Assembly (NCBI RefSeq): GCF_000025545.1
Contig: NC_013889.1
Coordinates: 799,501 to 863,500 of the forward strand
Direction of reading: 5' to 3'
Source of the DNA: Thioalkalivibrio sp. K90mix
Lineage (GTDB): Bacteria; Pseudomonadota; Gammaproteobacteria; Ectothiorhodospirales; Ectothiorhodospiraceae
DNA length: 64,000 bases
Shown here: one piece after another, positions 25,927 to 33,882 of the stretch
How positions within the stretch are numbered: position 1 is the first letter of the stretch
Layout: every line of letters starts with the position of its first letter
Position numbers and translations under genes: made by a program
The notes under the pieces: generated by a model
What the model was told of the DNA's origin: nothing
Seen by the model: only the letters and a program-made list of their open reading frames with translations
Databases searched by the model: none

Positions 25927-26727
25927 ATGCCTGAACGCTTTGCCGGGGACTGGCTGGCCCTGCGCGAACCTGCGGATCATGCGGCCCGGCCGGACTCCCT
26001 GCTCGGTCCCTTGAACGACGCGCTTGCTCTATGCGAGCGGCCTTTGCACGTGATGGATCTGGGCAGCGGGGCCGGTTCCAACCTGCGTTACCTGGCGCCG
26101 CGCCTGTCGGGGCCGCAGCACTGGACCCTGGTGGATCATGACGCCGATCTTCTGGCGACCATCGCGGCGCCGCACGAGGCCGTAACCATCACCCCGCAGG
26201 TGCTCGATTTCTCGGGTGGGCCACCCCCGATCCCGCCGGATGCAGGTCTGGTGACGGCCTCTGCCCTGCTGGATCTGGTCGCGGCGAACTGGCTCGACCG
26301 CTTGGTGATGACGCTGATCGAATCGCTGGTCCCGGCGCTGTTCGCGCTCAGCTACGATGGGCGCATCGAGTGGAGCCACCCGCATGCGGCCGACGAGCGC
26401 GTGCGTACGGCAGTGAATCGCCATCAGCGTACGGACAAGGGTTTTGGCCCAGCCCTGGGGCCCGATGCCGCGGCTTATTGTGCCCGAGCCTTGACCACCA
26501 ACGGCCTTCGTGTGATCACCGAGACCAGTGACTGGCGGCTGGGAAAGGGTCAGGCAGCGCTGGCGGCCGCGTTGATCGGAGGCTGGGCGGAGGCGGCCGC
26601 CGAGATGGAGCCGCAGGGTCGTCCATTGTTCCAGGATTGGGCGCGTTCCCGAGTCAGGGACATCGCGGACGGGCGGGTGCATCTGAGCGTTGGGCACTGC
26701 GATATGCTGGTGCTAGGGAAACGCTGA
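25927..26727 (+). CDS. SAM-dependent methyltransferase-like protein
   Basis: A 266-residue class I methyltransferase-like protein. Motif I is VMDLGSGAGSNLRYLA (about residues 39-54), with an acidic residue after it in WTLVDHDADLL. The later part has the LVTASALLDLVAANWL strand-helix region. The substrate is unknown. It belongs to the dehydrogenase/pterin/glycosyltransferase series, interrupted by the MITE-like element just upstream. It ends LGKR in codons contributed by a REP-like palindrome (GGG AAA CGC TGA). The start at 25927 follows the element; an earlier in-frame ATG at 25903 is inside or at the edge of the repeat and is less likely. Confidence 0.8.
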   Translation: MPERFAGDWLALREPADHAARPDSLLGPLNDALALCERPLHVMDLGSGAGSNLRYLAPRLSGPQHWTLVDHDADLLATIAAPHEAVTITPQVLDFSGGPPPIPPDAGLVTASALLDLVAANWLDRLVMTLIESLVPALFALSYDGRIEWSHPHAADERVRTAVNRHQRTDKGFGPALGPDAAAYCARALTTNGLRVITETSDWRLGKGQAALAAALIGGWAEAAAEMEPQGRPLFQDWARSRVRDIADGRVHLSVGHCDMLVLGKR

Positions 26728-26740
26728 TCAGTGTTTCCCT
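26715..26740. repeat. REP-like palindrome at the methyltransferase 3' end
   Basis: Adjacent 13-base arms AGGGAAACGCTGA / TCAGTGTTTCCCT with one G-T mismatch. The left arm encodes the last residues and the TGA stop of the methyltransferase. The sequence matches the outer 13 bases of the MITE-like element at 25630, so it looks like a minimal version of that element's ends. Confidence 0.75.
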
Positions 26741-26861
26741 CGCGTAATTGGCGGGAGTAACTGCGGCGATTGTGTTGTCACACGCCTTGAGGAGAACGTG
26801 CAGTTCGCCAGAAGCCCGCATTGCGGTTGAATCTGGCGGCGCCTGGAGAAGGAGCCCGAAC

Positions 26862-27533
26862 ATGAAACGACCACAACACTTTTTTAGGGGTGTTGCATGC
26901 GTTGCCGGCCTGCTACTGGCGGGGCCCGCGCTGGCCCAGGATGCAGATTCCGCGTCTGACAAGCCGGGCGCCATGCACGCGCCCACCATCCCCGGTCCTT
27001 ATGGCTACCCGGGAATGCACGGTCAGGGTGGACATCCTGGCGGGCCGGGCATGATGCACCGAGAAGCGGTCCCGGGGCCATATGGCCCAGGCCCCCGGGG
27101 GGCTGGCCATAGAGGCATGATGTACGGGCCCATGGGGCCGGGCCCCCATGGGCCCGGGCATGGTTATGGGCCTGGTTACGGCTATGGCTACGGACACGGA
27201 CACGGACACGGACACGGACACGGGCATGGCTATGGCTATGGTTCCGGTTACGGCCAGCGGCCTTATCACGGTCTCTATCACGGCGGGCCGATGCAGTACG
27301 GCATGCCGTACGGCCCCGGCGGGAAGGAGCGCATGCGCGACTTTGACCCGGACTTCGATCCCGAGGACCGCGAGGCGATGCGCGAGCACATGCGCGAACG
27401 CCAGGCCGAGCACGAAAAAATGCGCGAGGCACACCGCCAGGCCGCGGAGCGCGCGCGCGAGGTCTATCGCGAGGAAATGCGCCGTCACCGCGAGGCCATG
27501 CAAGAGCAGCAAGACGACGCCAACGGATCCTGA
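26862..27533 (+). CDS. Exported Gly/His/Tyr-rich low-complexity protein
   Basis: A 223-residue protein with a signal peptide (about residues 1-26, ending LAQD). Residues 40-150 are dominated by Gly, His, Tyr, Pro and Met, including an alternating GH run encoded by a 6-bp DNA repeat. The C-terminal 70 residues are a highly charged helix (REAMREHMRERQAEHEKMREAHRQ). The His/Met content suggests metal (Ni, Cu, Co) binding in the periplasm; this is inference. The start follows GGAGAAGGAG. It heads a series of unusual exported proteins with the next two genes. Confidence 0.7.
   Translation: MKRPQHFFRGVACVAGLLLAGPALAQDADSASDKPGAMHAPTIPGPYGYPGMHGQGGHPGGPGMMHREAVPGPYGPGPRGAGHRGMMYGPMGPGPHGPGHGYGPGYGYGYGHGHGHGHGHGHGYGYGSGYGQRPYHGLYHGGPMQYGMPYGPGGKERMRDFDPDFDPEDREAMREHMRERQAEHEKMREAHRQAAERAREVYREEMRRHREAMQEQQDDANGS
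27192..27221. repeat. Tandem 6-bp repeat (GGACAC x5) coding for Gly-His
   Basis: Five exact copies of GGACAC run from 27192 to 27221 within the Gly/His-rich gene. Unit length is a multiple of three, so copy-number changes would lengthen or shorten the GH run without a frameshift. Confidence 0.85.
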
Positions 27534-27610
27534 ATCCTGGCGCGACCTACGGGGGTCGGATGTTCGTCCGGCTCCGAATTCACGCAGTCAGCTCCGACGG
27601 AGGTTTCGTC

Positions 27611-28315
27611 ATGAGCCAGTCACGCAGTCTTCTCAAGGCCGGGGTCTTGGGTGCCCTGATGGCCGTCCCCTTTACCGTTTCCGCGCAGTACGCACCTGGC
27701 GACAATTCCGGTCTTGCGCCTTATTCCGGGCCTTCCGGTCTGGGTGAACGCCCCGCCTTTGAGAGCGAACGCGGCCACGGTCTGGATCAAGTCCAGGCAC
27801 CAGGTGGTGGTCCGGGTGGCGACCCGGGTGGCCCGGCTGGCGGTGCCCCTCCGGGTGGCGCGCCGGGGGGTCCCCCAGGCGGAGCGCCTCCGGGCGGTAC
27901 CCCGGGCGGTGCACCGCCGCCTGGGCAGGGCGAACCCCCGCAGCAACGAGACCCGCAACAACGCGATGTAGAGCCGGGCGAGCCCCCGGGCGCGCGTGAT
28001 CCCCAAGGTCGCGACCCGCAGGGCGCTCCGCCGGGACAAGGGCCGCAGGGTCAGCCGCCGCAAGGGCAACCGCCCCAGGGTCAGCCACCTCAGGGCCAGC
28101 CACCTCAGGGTCAGCCGCCCCAAGGCCAACCGCCCCAGGGCCAACCGCCCCAGGGTCAGCCGCCGGGTGGTCAGGATATGCCCCCTCGTGATGCCGAACC
28201 CCCGGGTGGGACCAGCGGGGATGGCCCCGGCGATCCTCCCCCGACCGAGGGTGGTATGGGTGACGAACCGTCCTTTGACGACGACACCGACCTGACCCCG
28301 GAGATGAACGATTGA
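27611..28315 (+). CDS. Exported Pro/Gly/Gln-rich repeat protein
   Basis: A 234-residue protein with a signal peptide (about residues 1-25, FTVSAQ), a Gly-Pro block (about 60-110), a stretch alternating PQQRDPQ and GEPPGARDP, eight exact QGQPP pentapeptides (about 146-185), and an acidic tail (SFDDDTDLTPEMND). No globular domain is visible. GGAGG precedes the ATG at 27611. Such composition is typical of disordered surface or spacer proteins; no function is assigned. It follows the Gly/His-rich gene by 77 bases. Confidence 0.7.
   Translation: MSQSRSLLKAGVLGALMAVPFTVSAQYAPGDNSGLAPYSGPSGLGERPAFESERGHGLDQVQAPGGGPGGDPGGPAGGAPPGGAPGGPPGGAPPGGTPGGAPPPGQGEPPQQRDPQQRDVEPGEPPGARDPQGRDPQGAPPGQGPQGQPPQGQPPQGQPPQGQPPQGQPPQGQPPQGQPPQGQPPGGQDMPPRDAEPPGGTSGDGPGDPPPTEGGMGDEPSFDDDTDLTPEMND
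28046..28165. repeat. Eight tandem 15-bp repeats encoding QGQPP
   Basis: Eight 15-base units, each CAR GGN CAR CCN CCN, run in frame. Synonymous third positions vary between units while the peptide is constant, which indicates selection on the protein sequence rather than a recent DNA expansion. Confidence 0.85.
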
Positions 28316-28400
28316 CCGTTCCGGGCGAATAACGCGCGGTGCGGACCGGCTGCTACAGAGGATGTAGGATTGAACTGGAAGGTAAACCGAAAGGTGACGC

Positions 28401-29114
28401 ATGGATAACGCAGACAAGCCGCGCAGTTTTATCAACCGCTACTTCATCGTGATTGTGATCGTGCTCTGGTTCATCGCCTGGTCGGCACGTGACGTGCTGG
28501 CCCCGAGTGCCGAGGCGGTCCCCGAGGACGAGGCGGCCGAGCAGGCCGACGCAGTACCGGCCGACGATGCCGATGCGCAGGGCGAGGCCGCCGCGAAGGA
28601 TGAAGCCGCGGAAGACGATGTCCGCCCTGGGCCGGCCCGTGACCTGGATGACGAGGGGGACCCCGACCCCATGACCGGGGCCGCGCATGAGCAGCCCTAC
28701 GTTCAGGAGGACGCGGAGGATGAGGCGGCTGCTGATCTCGCTGCCGAGCGCGAGCCCGCGTTCGAAGGTGATGCAGCGGTCGAGGCGGACGCGGAGCGCG
28801 CCGCGCAGTTTGCCCAGGCGGCTTTGCAGGCTGGGCGTGATGCCTACTGGCGTGCGGGACCGCGCGCGGCGGCAGGGGTCCTGCGTGAAGGCCTGGAGGC
28901 GCTGCCGAGGGATTCGGTGCAACGTGCGGATCTGTATGGCGAGCTCGGCAACGCGTTGTTTGCCATGCGCGATTTCGAGGCTGCAATGGATGCCTGGGAA
29001 AGTGCCCTCAAGGTGCTGCCCGAGAGCGAGCGTCTGCGCATGATCGAGCGCCTCGCCCCGGTTTACGACCGTCATCATGAGGAGGGTGCGGCGCACCTCG
29101 ATGAGTATCGATAG
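28401..29114 (+). CDS. Membrane-anchored acidic protein with C-terminal TPR region
   Basis: A 237-residue protein. A single transmembrane helix near the N-terminus (about residues 13-28, YFIVIVIVLWFIAW) is followed by an Ala/Glu/Asp-rich disordered region (about 30-130) and a helical-repeat domain (about 135-230: AALQAGRDAYWRAG, ADLYGELGNALFAMRDFEAAMDAWESAL) typical of TPR units. It probably faces the periplasm and scaffolds partners. GAAAGGTGA precedes the ATG. Function unknown. It follows two low-complexity exported proteins and precedes a dynamin-like GTPase. Confidence 0.75.
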   Translation: MDNADKPRSFINRYFIVIVIVLWFIAWSARDVLAPSAEAVPEDEAAEQADAVPADDADAQGEAAAKDEAAEDDVRPGPARDLDDEGDPDPMTGAAHEQPYVQEDAEDEAAADLAAEREPAFEGDAAVEADAERAAQFAQAALQAGRDAYWRAGPRAAAGVLREGLEALPRDSVQRADLYGELGNALFAMRDFEAAMDAWESALKVLPESERLRMIERLAPVYDRHHEEGAAHLDEYR

Positions 29115-29167
29115 AAGAACGCGAACCAGTACGCGTTTCTTTGACGTTTTCGAGCCTTTATGGGGCA

Positions 29168-29189
29168 AAACGCTGGATCGCCAGCGTTT
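29168..29189. repeat. Perfect hairpin downstream of the TPR gene
   Basis: AAACGCTGG-ATCG-CCAGCGTTT: 9-bp arms with a 4-base loop, 54 bases past the TPR stop codon. It resembles the REP-like family (AAACGCTGA...) and may be a diverged copy or a terminator; only three Ts end the right arm. Confidence 0.5.
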
Positions 29190-29328
29190 GCCGGGGTCGT
29201 ACCCATATTGCGGGCCACACAGGCGTGGGCGCAGTGGGTATGATGAATGGAGCCAATTCACATCGCGGAGGCATCCGGGCACCGAGAAGCTGTGTCTTCC
29301 GGATGGCCACCGCCGCAACGGAGTCCGC

Positions 29329-30918
29329 ATGTTTAATCGTCCTGGTCGCCGCGTGCGCAAGCAGCTCAAGCTGCTGAGCGATCGCCTCGCCGAAGAAAAT
29401 CCGGTCCTCAAGGGGGTTGTCGATCCCTTCCGCGAACTGGACCGGGTCGGCTATGCCTCCGGGCTGCTGAATCCGCAGGACGACTCCTACGCCTTCACCA
29501 TCTCCTGGTGGCCGATGATCGCGGTGCTGGGGACGTTCTCCTCGGGCAAGTCCACGTTTATCAACGAATACGTCGGCACCACCGTTCAGCGCAGTGGTTC
29601 GCAGGCGGTGGACGACAAGTTCACGGTCATCAGCTACGGTGGCAGCGAGCGGGTGCAGGAGTTGCCGGGGCTGGCGCTGGACGGCGATCCGCGCTTCCCG
29701 TTCTACCGCGTGTCCGACGAGATCGAGCGCATCACCGATGGCGGTGGTCGTACGGTGGACCATTTTCTGGCGATGAAGACCGCCAACTCCGAGCGTCTGC
29801 GCGGGCGTATCCTGATCGACTCGCCCGGGTTCGATGCCGACGAGCAGCGTGCCACGATCCTGCAGCTGACCGACCACATCATTGATCTGTCCGACCTGGT
29901 GGTCGTCTTCTTCGATGCGCGGCACCCGGAACCGGGCGCGATGCGCGACACGCTGGAGCACCTGGTCAATCGCGTCGCCGAGCGCAACGACTTCAACAAA
30001 CTGGTGTTCGTGCTCAACCAGATCGATACCACCTGGCGCGAGGACAACCTGGAGGAGGTTGTCTCCGCCTGGCAACGCGCGGTCGTGCGTCAGGGGAATG
30101 CCACCGGCCGTTTCTACTGCATGTTCAACGAGAGCGCAGGGGTCGAGATCGGCGACGAGCAGGTGCGCGAACGCTACGAGGAAAAGTCGCAGCGCGACCG
30201 CGCGGAGATCCACGAGAAGATCCAGGAGATCAGCTCGTCACGCTCGTACCGCATCCTCGGGTCGCTGCAGGCGATCGCCGAATCCATCGAAATGGATGCG
30301 CTGCCCGCCCTGCGTCGGGCCCTGGAACGATGGCGCCGCCGGGTCTTGCAAGTCGATGCGGCGATGTTCGCGGTGATTGCCGTGATCCTGGGCGTGATCG
30401 GCTACAACACGGCGGGCGGGTTTGGCCCGTGGTTTGATGGCTCGGCCTGGTCGTCCATGGGGGATCACCCGATCTGGACGTCCGCCGGCATCATCGGTTT
30501 GGCCCTCGTACTGGCGGGGCTCCACTTCTTCAACCGCCGCTGGATCGCGCGGCGTATCGCGCGCACGCTGCCGACCGAATCTGCCGCCGGTAACTGGCGG
30601 GCCGCATTTGAAAAAAACACGCGCCCGTGGCGGTTGATGCTGGGACGTGCCCCGCTGGGCCTGGGACGGCGCAAGGTTGGCCGCCTGCATGCGCTGCGTG
30701 ACCGCGCCGAGGCGTATATCCAGCGTCTGAATAACCAGTTTGTGGATGCCCGGCCCGTGTCGCGTACCGGTGGTCGGGCCTCGGCCGCCGATGTGCATCG
30801 CTCGGCAGAACAGGCACAATCGGGTACTGTGTCGGAGTCGACCGGTGATGCCGTACAGCAGTCACCGGCCGCCGAGACGCCAGGGGATGCAACCGCGGAG
30901 CGCCCCGAAGCGCGTTAG
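29329..30918 (+). CDS. Dynamin-like GTPase with two membrane helices
   Basis: A 529-residue large GTPase. P-loop GTFSSGKS is at residues 68-75, the G3 motif DSPGF at 164-168, and the G4 motif NQID at 230-233. An ERITDGGGRTVDHF switch-like segment lies between. Two hydrophobic helices follow (about 343-365 and 385-405), then a basic, partly disordered tail. The layout fits bacterial dynamin-family proteins that act in membrane remodelling; the exact role here is unknown. I start at the ATG at 29329; the frame is open much further upstream but that stretch contains the hairpin at 29168 and has a non-coding look. The gene ends at a REP-like palindrome. Confidence 0.82.
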   Translation: MFNRPGRRVRKQLKLLSDRLAEENPVLKGVVDPFRELDRVGYASGLLNPQDDSYAFTISWWPMIAVLGTFSSGKSTFINEYVGTTVQRSGSQAVDDKFTVISYGGSERVQELPGLALDGDPRFPFYRVSDEIERITDGGGRTVDHFLAMKTANSERLRGRILIDSPGFDADEQRATILQLTDHIIDLSDLVVVFFDARHPEPGAMRDTLEHLVNRVAERNDFNKLVFVLNQIDTTWREDNLEEVVSAWQRAVVRQGNATGRFYCMFNESAGVEIGDEQVRERYEEKSQRDRAEIHEKIQEISSSRSYRILGSLQAIAESIEMDALPALRRALERWRRRVLQVDAAMFAVIAVILGVIGYNTAGGFGPWFDGSAWSSMGDHPIWTSAGIIGLALVLAGLHFFNRRWIARRIARTLPTESAAGNWRAAFEKNTRPWRLMLGRAPLGLGRRKVGRLHALRDRAEAYIQRLNNQFVDARPVSRTGGRASAADVHRSAEQAQSGTVSESTGDAVQQSPAAETPGDATAERPEAR

Positions 30919-30942
30919 GGAAACGCCGAGCGGCGTTCCCCT
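30917..30942. repeat. REP-like palindrome at the GTPase 3' end
   Basis: Arms AGGGAAACGCCG and CGGCGTTCCCCT around AG, one mismatch. The first base pair overlaps the GTPase TAG stop codon. Same family as the palindromes at 13197 and 26715. Confidence 0.65.
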
Positions 30943-31002
30943 GGTTAATCCGCGATGCATGGTTTCCTCGTCGGGGGGCGAGGGCCATGACGAGGTATCA
31001 CC

Positions 31003-31146
31003 ATGACGGTTGTCGCCTGGATACTCTTTGCGCTGGCCATGATTCTGGTCCCGATCTCGGTCTGGGCCAGCCTGGCGGCGCTTGGGGTATGTGCGGGGTG
31101 TGCATTGATCCGGGACTGGCGCAAGGCGCGTCTGGCGTCCAAATAG
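31003..31146 (+). CDS. Small single-helix membrane protein (47 residues)
   Basis: An ATG at 31003, preceded by GAGG at about 7 bases, opens a 47-codon frame. The product has one long hydrophobic stretch (WILFALAMILVPISVWASLA, then ALGVCAGCALI) and a basic C-terminus (RDWRKARLASK), so it would sit in the inner membrane with its tail in the cytoplasm. It contains two cysteines (30 and 33) in a CxxC. I do not recognise it. It lies upstream of the DsrE2 gene, separated by about 130 bases. Confidence 0.5.
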   Translation: MTVVAWILFALAMILVPISVWASLAALGVCAGCALIRDWRKARLASK

Positions 31147-31277
31147 ACGGCCTGGATCGCCGACACTTTAGCGAGATCCAAGTATCGAGGTCGCACGGGG
31201 TGACCTCGGTCCACAGGGGGGTGGGTTACGCGCAGGGGGCTGTGGCGAACCCATCCTCCACCACCAAGGAGGAGTGA

Positions 31278-31748
31278 ATGAGCGATACCAAGAAGTTGGC
31301 CATTATTGCGACCAAGGGCAGTCTGGACTGGGGCTATCCCCCGTTCATCCTGGCGTCGACCGCGGCCGCGCTCGGCTATGAAGTCGAAGTGTTCTTCACC
31401 TTTTACGGACTGCAGTTGCTGCGCAAGAAGATGGATCTGCAGGTCACGTCGCTGGGCAATCCGGGCATGCCGATGCCCATGCCCATGCCGGTCATGCTGC
31501 AGGCCCTTCCGGGCATGCAGAAGATGATGACCATGATGATGAAGAACAAGATGAAGGCGAAGGGTGTCTCCGATCTCGCGGAACTGCGCGAGCTTTGCCA
31601 GGAGGCCGAGGTGCGCATGATCGCCTGCCAGATGACCGTGGACCTGTTCGATATGGATACCAGCGAGTTCATTGATGGCATCGAGTATGCCGGGGCCGCC
31701 GCGTTCTTCGAGTTCGCGGGTGAATCCGACATCTGCCTGTTCATCTAG
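31278..31748 (+). CDS. dsrE2: DsrE/DsrF-like sulfur-carrier family protein (DsrE2 type)
   Basis: A 156-residue protein of the DsrE superfamily. KLAIIATKGSLDWGYPPFILASTAAALGYEVEVFFTF-type N-terminal Rossmann-like half (residues 6-42) and the conserved cysteine in MIACQMTVDLF (Cys117) fit DsrE2, which accepts or passes sulfane sulfur with TusA and rhodanese in sulfur oxidisers. A Met-rich segment (about 64-92) separates the two halves and may be membrane-associated. AAGGAGG precedes the start. TusA and rhodanese partners are not adjacent. A strong terminator follows. Confidence 0.88.
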   Translation: MSDTKKLAIIATKGSLDWGYPPFILASTAAALGYEVEVFFTFYGLQLLRKKMDLQVTSLGNPGMPMPMPMPVMLQALPGMQKMMTMMMKNKMKAKGVSDLAELRELCQEAEVRMIACQMTVDLFDMDTSEFIDGIEYAGAAAFFEFAGESDICLFI

Positions 31749-31783
31749 TCTGGTAGACGCCCTGGGTGGCTCGTCCGCCCGTT

Positions 31784-31815
31784 ACGGCCCCGAGGTGCAT
31801 GCCCGGGGCCGTTTT
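31784..31815 (+). terminator. Rho-independent terminator of dsrE2
   Basis: A perfect 9-bp stem ACGGCCCCG (31784-31792) with CGGGGCCGT (31804-31812), an 11-base loop and a TTTT run (31812-31815), 36 bases after the dsrE2 stop codon. Confidence 0.85.
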
Positions 31816-31902
31816 CGTTCTGGCGGGCCGAAATCCTGCCGGGCTGGAACTTCCAGTGGCTCCAAGGGGACCACGTGAATAGGTTCCAAGCGTAGCCACC
31901 GC

Positions 31903-32841
31903 ATGTCGAAAACCCCGAATCAGTGTTCGCGCCGTTCATTCCTCCAGTGGATGGCGGGCTCGGCCATCGCCGCCGGCAGCGGCTGGCCGCTGGGCGCAAC
32001 CGCCGAGGAACGCGAACCGAACAGCAAGGCGATTCCCTCCTCGGGCGAGGAGATCCCTGTGATCGGTATGGGCACCTGGATTACCTTCAACGTGGCAGAT
32101 GACCCCGACGCCCTCGCTCTGCGCACCGAGATTGTCGATACCTTCTTCCGCCACGGTGGCGGCATGATCGATTCCTCGCCGATGTACGGGCGCGCGGAGG
32201 CGGTAGTGGGGCACTGCCTGCAGGAGCTGGGCTACCCCGAAGGCCTGATCTCGGCGACCAAGATCTGGACGGGTAGCACCGGCACCGGGCGCAACCAGCA
32301 TGCGAAGTCGCTGGACCTGTGGGGCGTGGATACCCTGGATGTGCAGCAGGTGCACAACCTGCAGAACTGGGAGGCGCATCTGGAGACGATGCGCGAGAAG
32401 CGTGAGGCGGGCGAGATCCGCTATATCGGGGTGACGACCTCGCACGGGCGCCGCCACGACCAACTGGCGCGCATCCTCGAACGCGAGGATCTGGACTTCG
32501 TGCAGCTCACCTACAATATCCTCGACCGCGAGGCGGAAGACCGCCTGTTGCCGCTGGCTCGCGAGCGCGAGGTCGCGGTGATCGCCAATCGCCCGTTCCG
32601 CCGCAAGGCGTTGATCGACCGCTTCGAGAGCGAACCACTGCCCGATTGGGCGGGGGAGATCGACTGCGAGAACTGGCCGCAATTCCTGCTCAAGTTCATC
32701 GTTTCGCACCCGGATATCACCTGCGCGATCCCGGCGACCTCGGTCGTGGAACACATGCGCGAGAACATGGGCGCCCTGTACGGCCCGATGCCGGATGACG
32801 ACATACGCCAGCGCATGATCGACTACGTCGAAGCGCTTTAA
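31903..32841 (+). CDS. Tat-exported aldo/keto reductase
   Basis: A 312-residue aldo/keto reductase with a twin-arginine signal (SRRSFLQ at residues 9-15, then a hydrophobic stretch and TAEE). The catalytic set is visible: Asp in MIDSSPMYG with its Tyr, Lys in SATKIW, His in VQQVHNLQN. The barrel end has CAIPATSVVEHMRENM, the cofactor region. Export of a fully folded reductase with bound NADP(H) or a related cofactor to the periplasm is the likely reason for Tat use; the substrate is unknown. It begins about 90 bases after the dsrE2 terminator. Confidence 0.87.
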   Translation: MSKTPNQCSRRSFLQWMAGSAIAAGSGWPLGATAEEREPNSKAIPSSGEEIPVIGMGTWITFNVADDPDALALRTEIVDTFFRHGGGMIDSSPMYGRAEAVVGHCLQELGYPEGLISATKIWTGSTGTGRNQHAKSLDLWGVDTLDVQQVHNLQNWEAHLETMREKREAGEIRYIGVTTSHGRRHDQLARILEREDLDFVQLTYNILDREAEDRLLPLAREREVAVIANRPFRRKALIDRFESEPLPDWAGEIDCENWPQFLLKFIVSHPDITCAIPATSVVEHMRENMGALYGPMPDDDIRQRMIDYVEAL

Positions 32842-32866
32842 CCCTCCACCGTCTCCGGGAGCCCGG

Positions 32867-33535
32867 ATGCTGCCATTCGCCGCTGAAACCCTGCTGTCGA
32901 TCTTCGGGCAATACAATCGCGCCATCTGGCCGTTGCACGCGGTCGCGGTGCTAATGGTGCTCGTTACACTGGCACTGGCCCTGATGGGCGGCCGGGGGGG
33001 CGGGCGTGTTGTGGGCCTTTTGCTCGGCGTGCTGTGGATCTGGATCGGGGTCGTGTTCATCGGGGGCGCGCTGGCCGAATTCCACTTCTGGGCGAGTCGT
33101 CTGGCAGGCGTGTTCGTCGCACAGGGCCTGATGCTCCTGTTCGCCCTCACGCTGCTGGGACGTCATGGCTTTGGCTGGCCGGGCGGTGTGGCCGGCCTTG
33201 TCGCGATCGTGGTGATAGCCTATGCCATGGTCGGTCATGCCCTGCTGGAGGTCCTGCTCCTGGGGGTGTCCTGGACCCAAGCGCAGTACGTGGGCGTGAC
33301 GCCGGGACCCACCATGCTGTTCACCCTCGGCATCCTGCTGCTGGCGCAGCCGCGCCCGTCACTGATCTTGACGATCATTCCCTTCCTCTGGGCTCTGGTG
33401 ACCGCCTACATCGCCTGGGAACTGGGCGTCTGGCTGGAATATTTACCGGCCGCGCTGGGCGTGATCGCTTTCGTACTGCTGCTGGTTCGGCGGTTTCACT
33501 CGAGCGAGAGACAGTTGTTCCGCTTCGACGGATAG
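32867..33535 (+). CDS. DUF6064 family membrane protein
   Basis: A 222-residue integral membrane protein with about seven helices. The N-terminus LLSIFGQYNRAIWPLH and the central LAEFHFWASR fit the DUF6064 family as I remember it; the family has no known function. It starts 25 bases after the Tat aldo/keto reductase and is probably in the same transcript. The sequence is Leu/Val/Gly-rich with few charged loops. Confidence 0.75.
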   Translation: MLPFAAETLLSIFGQYNRAIWPLHAVAVLMVLVTLALALMGGRGGGRVVGLLLGVLWIWIGVVFIGGALAEFHFWASRLAGVFVAQGLMLLFALTLLGRHGFGWPGGVAGLVAIVVIAYAMVGHALLEVLLLGVSWTQAQYVGVTPGPTMLFTLGILLLAQPRPSLILTIIPFLWALVTAYIAWELGVWLEYLPAALGVIAFVLLLVRRFHSSERQLFRFDG

Positions 33536-33600
33536 TGCGCTTTTGGCGTCCGGTCGCGGTCCCGTTAGGCTTGCCATTTTCTCAGACAGAGGAGACCGTC

Positions 33601-33876
33601 ATGTCCATCGAAGTAATCCATCGGCCGGAGCAGGACCATCTGGAGCGCCTCGGCGTATTCGACTGGCCGGTCTGGGAAAAGGAGGTCTCCACCTTCCCCT
33701 GGCACTACGACGAACGTGAGGTCTGCTACATCCTGGAGGGACAGGTGACGGTCACCCCGGACGACGGTGGCGAGCCGGTCACCGTAGGCGAGGGCGACCT
33801 GGTGACCTTCCCCGAGGGCATGGGCTGCACCTGGGAGATCCACCGCGACATCCGCAAGCACTACCGCTTCGGCTGA
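33601..33876 (+). CDS. Small cupin-domain protein
   Basis: A 91-residue single-domain cupin of the DUF861 type: WHYDEREVCYILEGQVTVTP (strands with the His and Glu metal-site positions) and VTVGEGDLVTFPEGMGCTWEI. A strong AGAGGAGA precedes the ATG at 33601, which I prefer over the much longer open frame upstream that overlaps the DUF6064 gene. It may bind a small ligand or metal; the reaction is unknown. It is convergent with the GST gene six bases away. Confidence 0.85.
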   Translation: MSIEVIHRPEQDHLERLGVFDWPVWEKEVSTFPWHYDEREVCYILEGQVTVTPDDGGEPVTVGEGDLVTFPEGMGCTWEIHRDIRKHYRFG

Positions 33877-33882
33877 GTTTCC

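Noticed and set aside
28046-28165. Short regular repeats that look like a CRISPR array
   Set aside because: The units are contiguous 15-bp codon repeats without spacers, in frame with a secreted protein.
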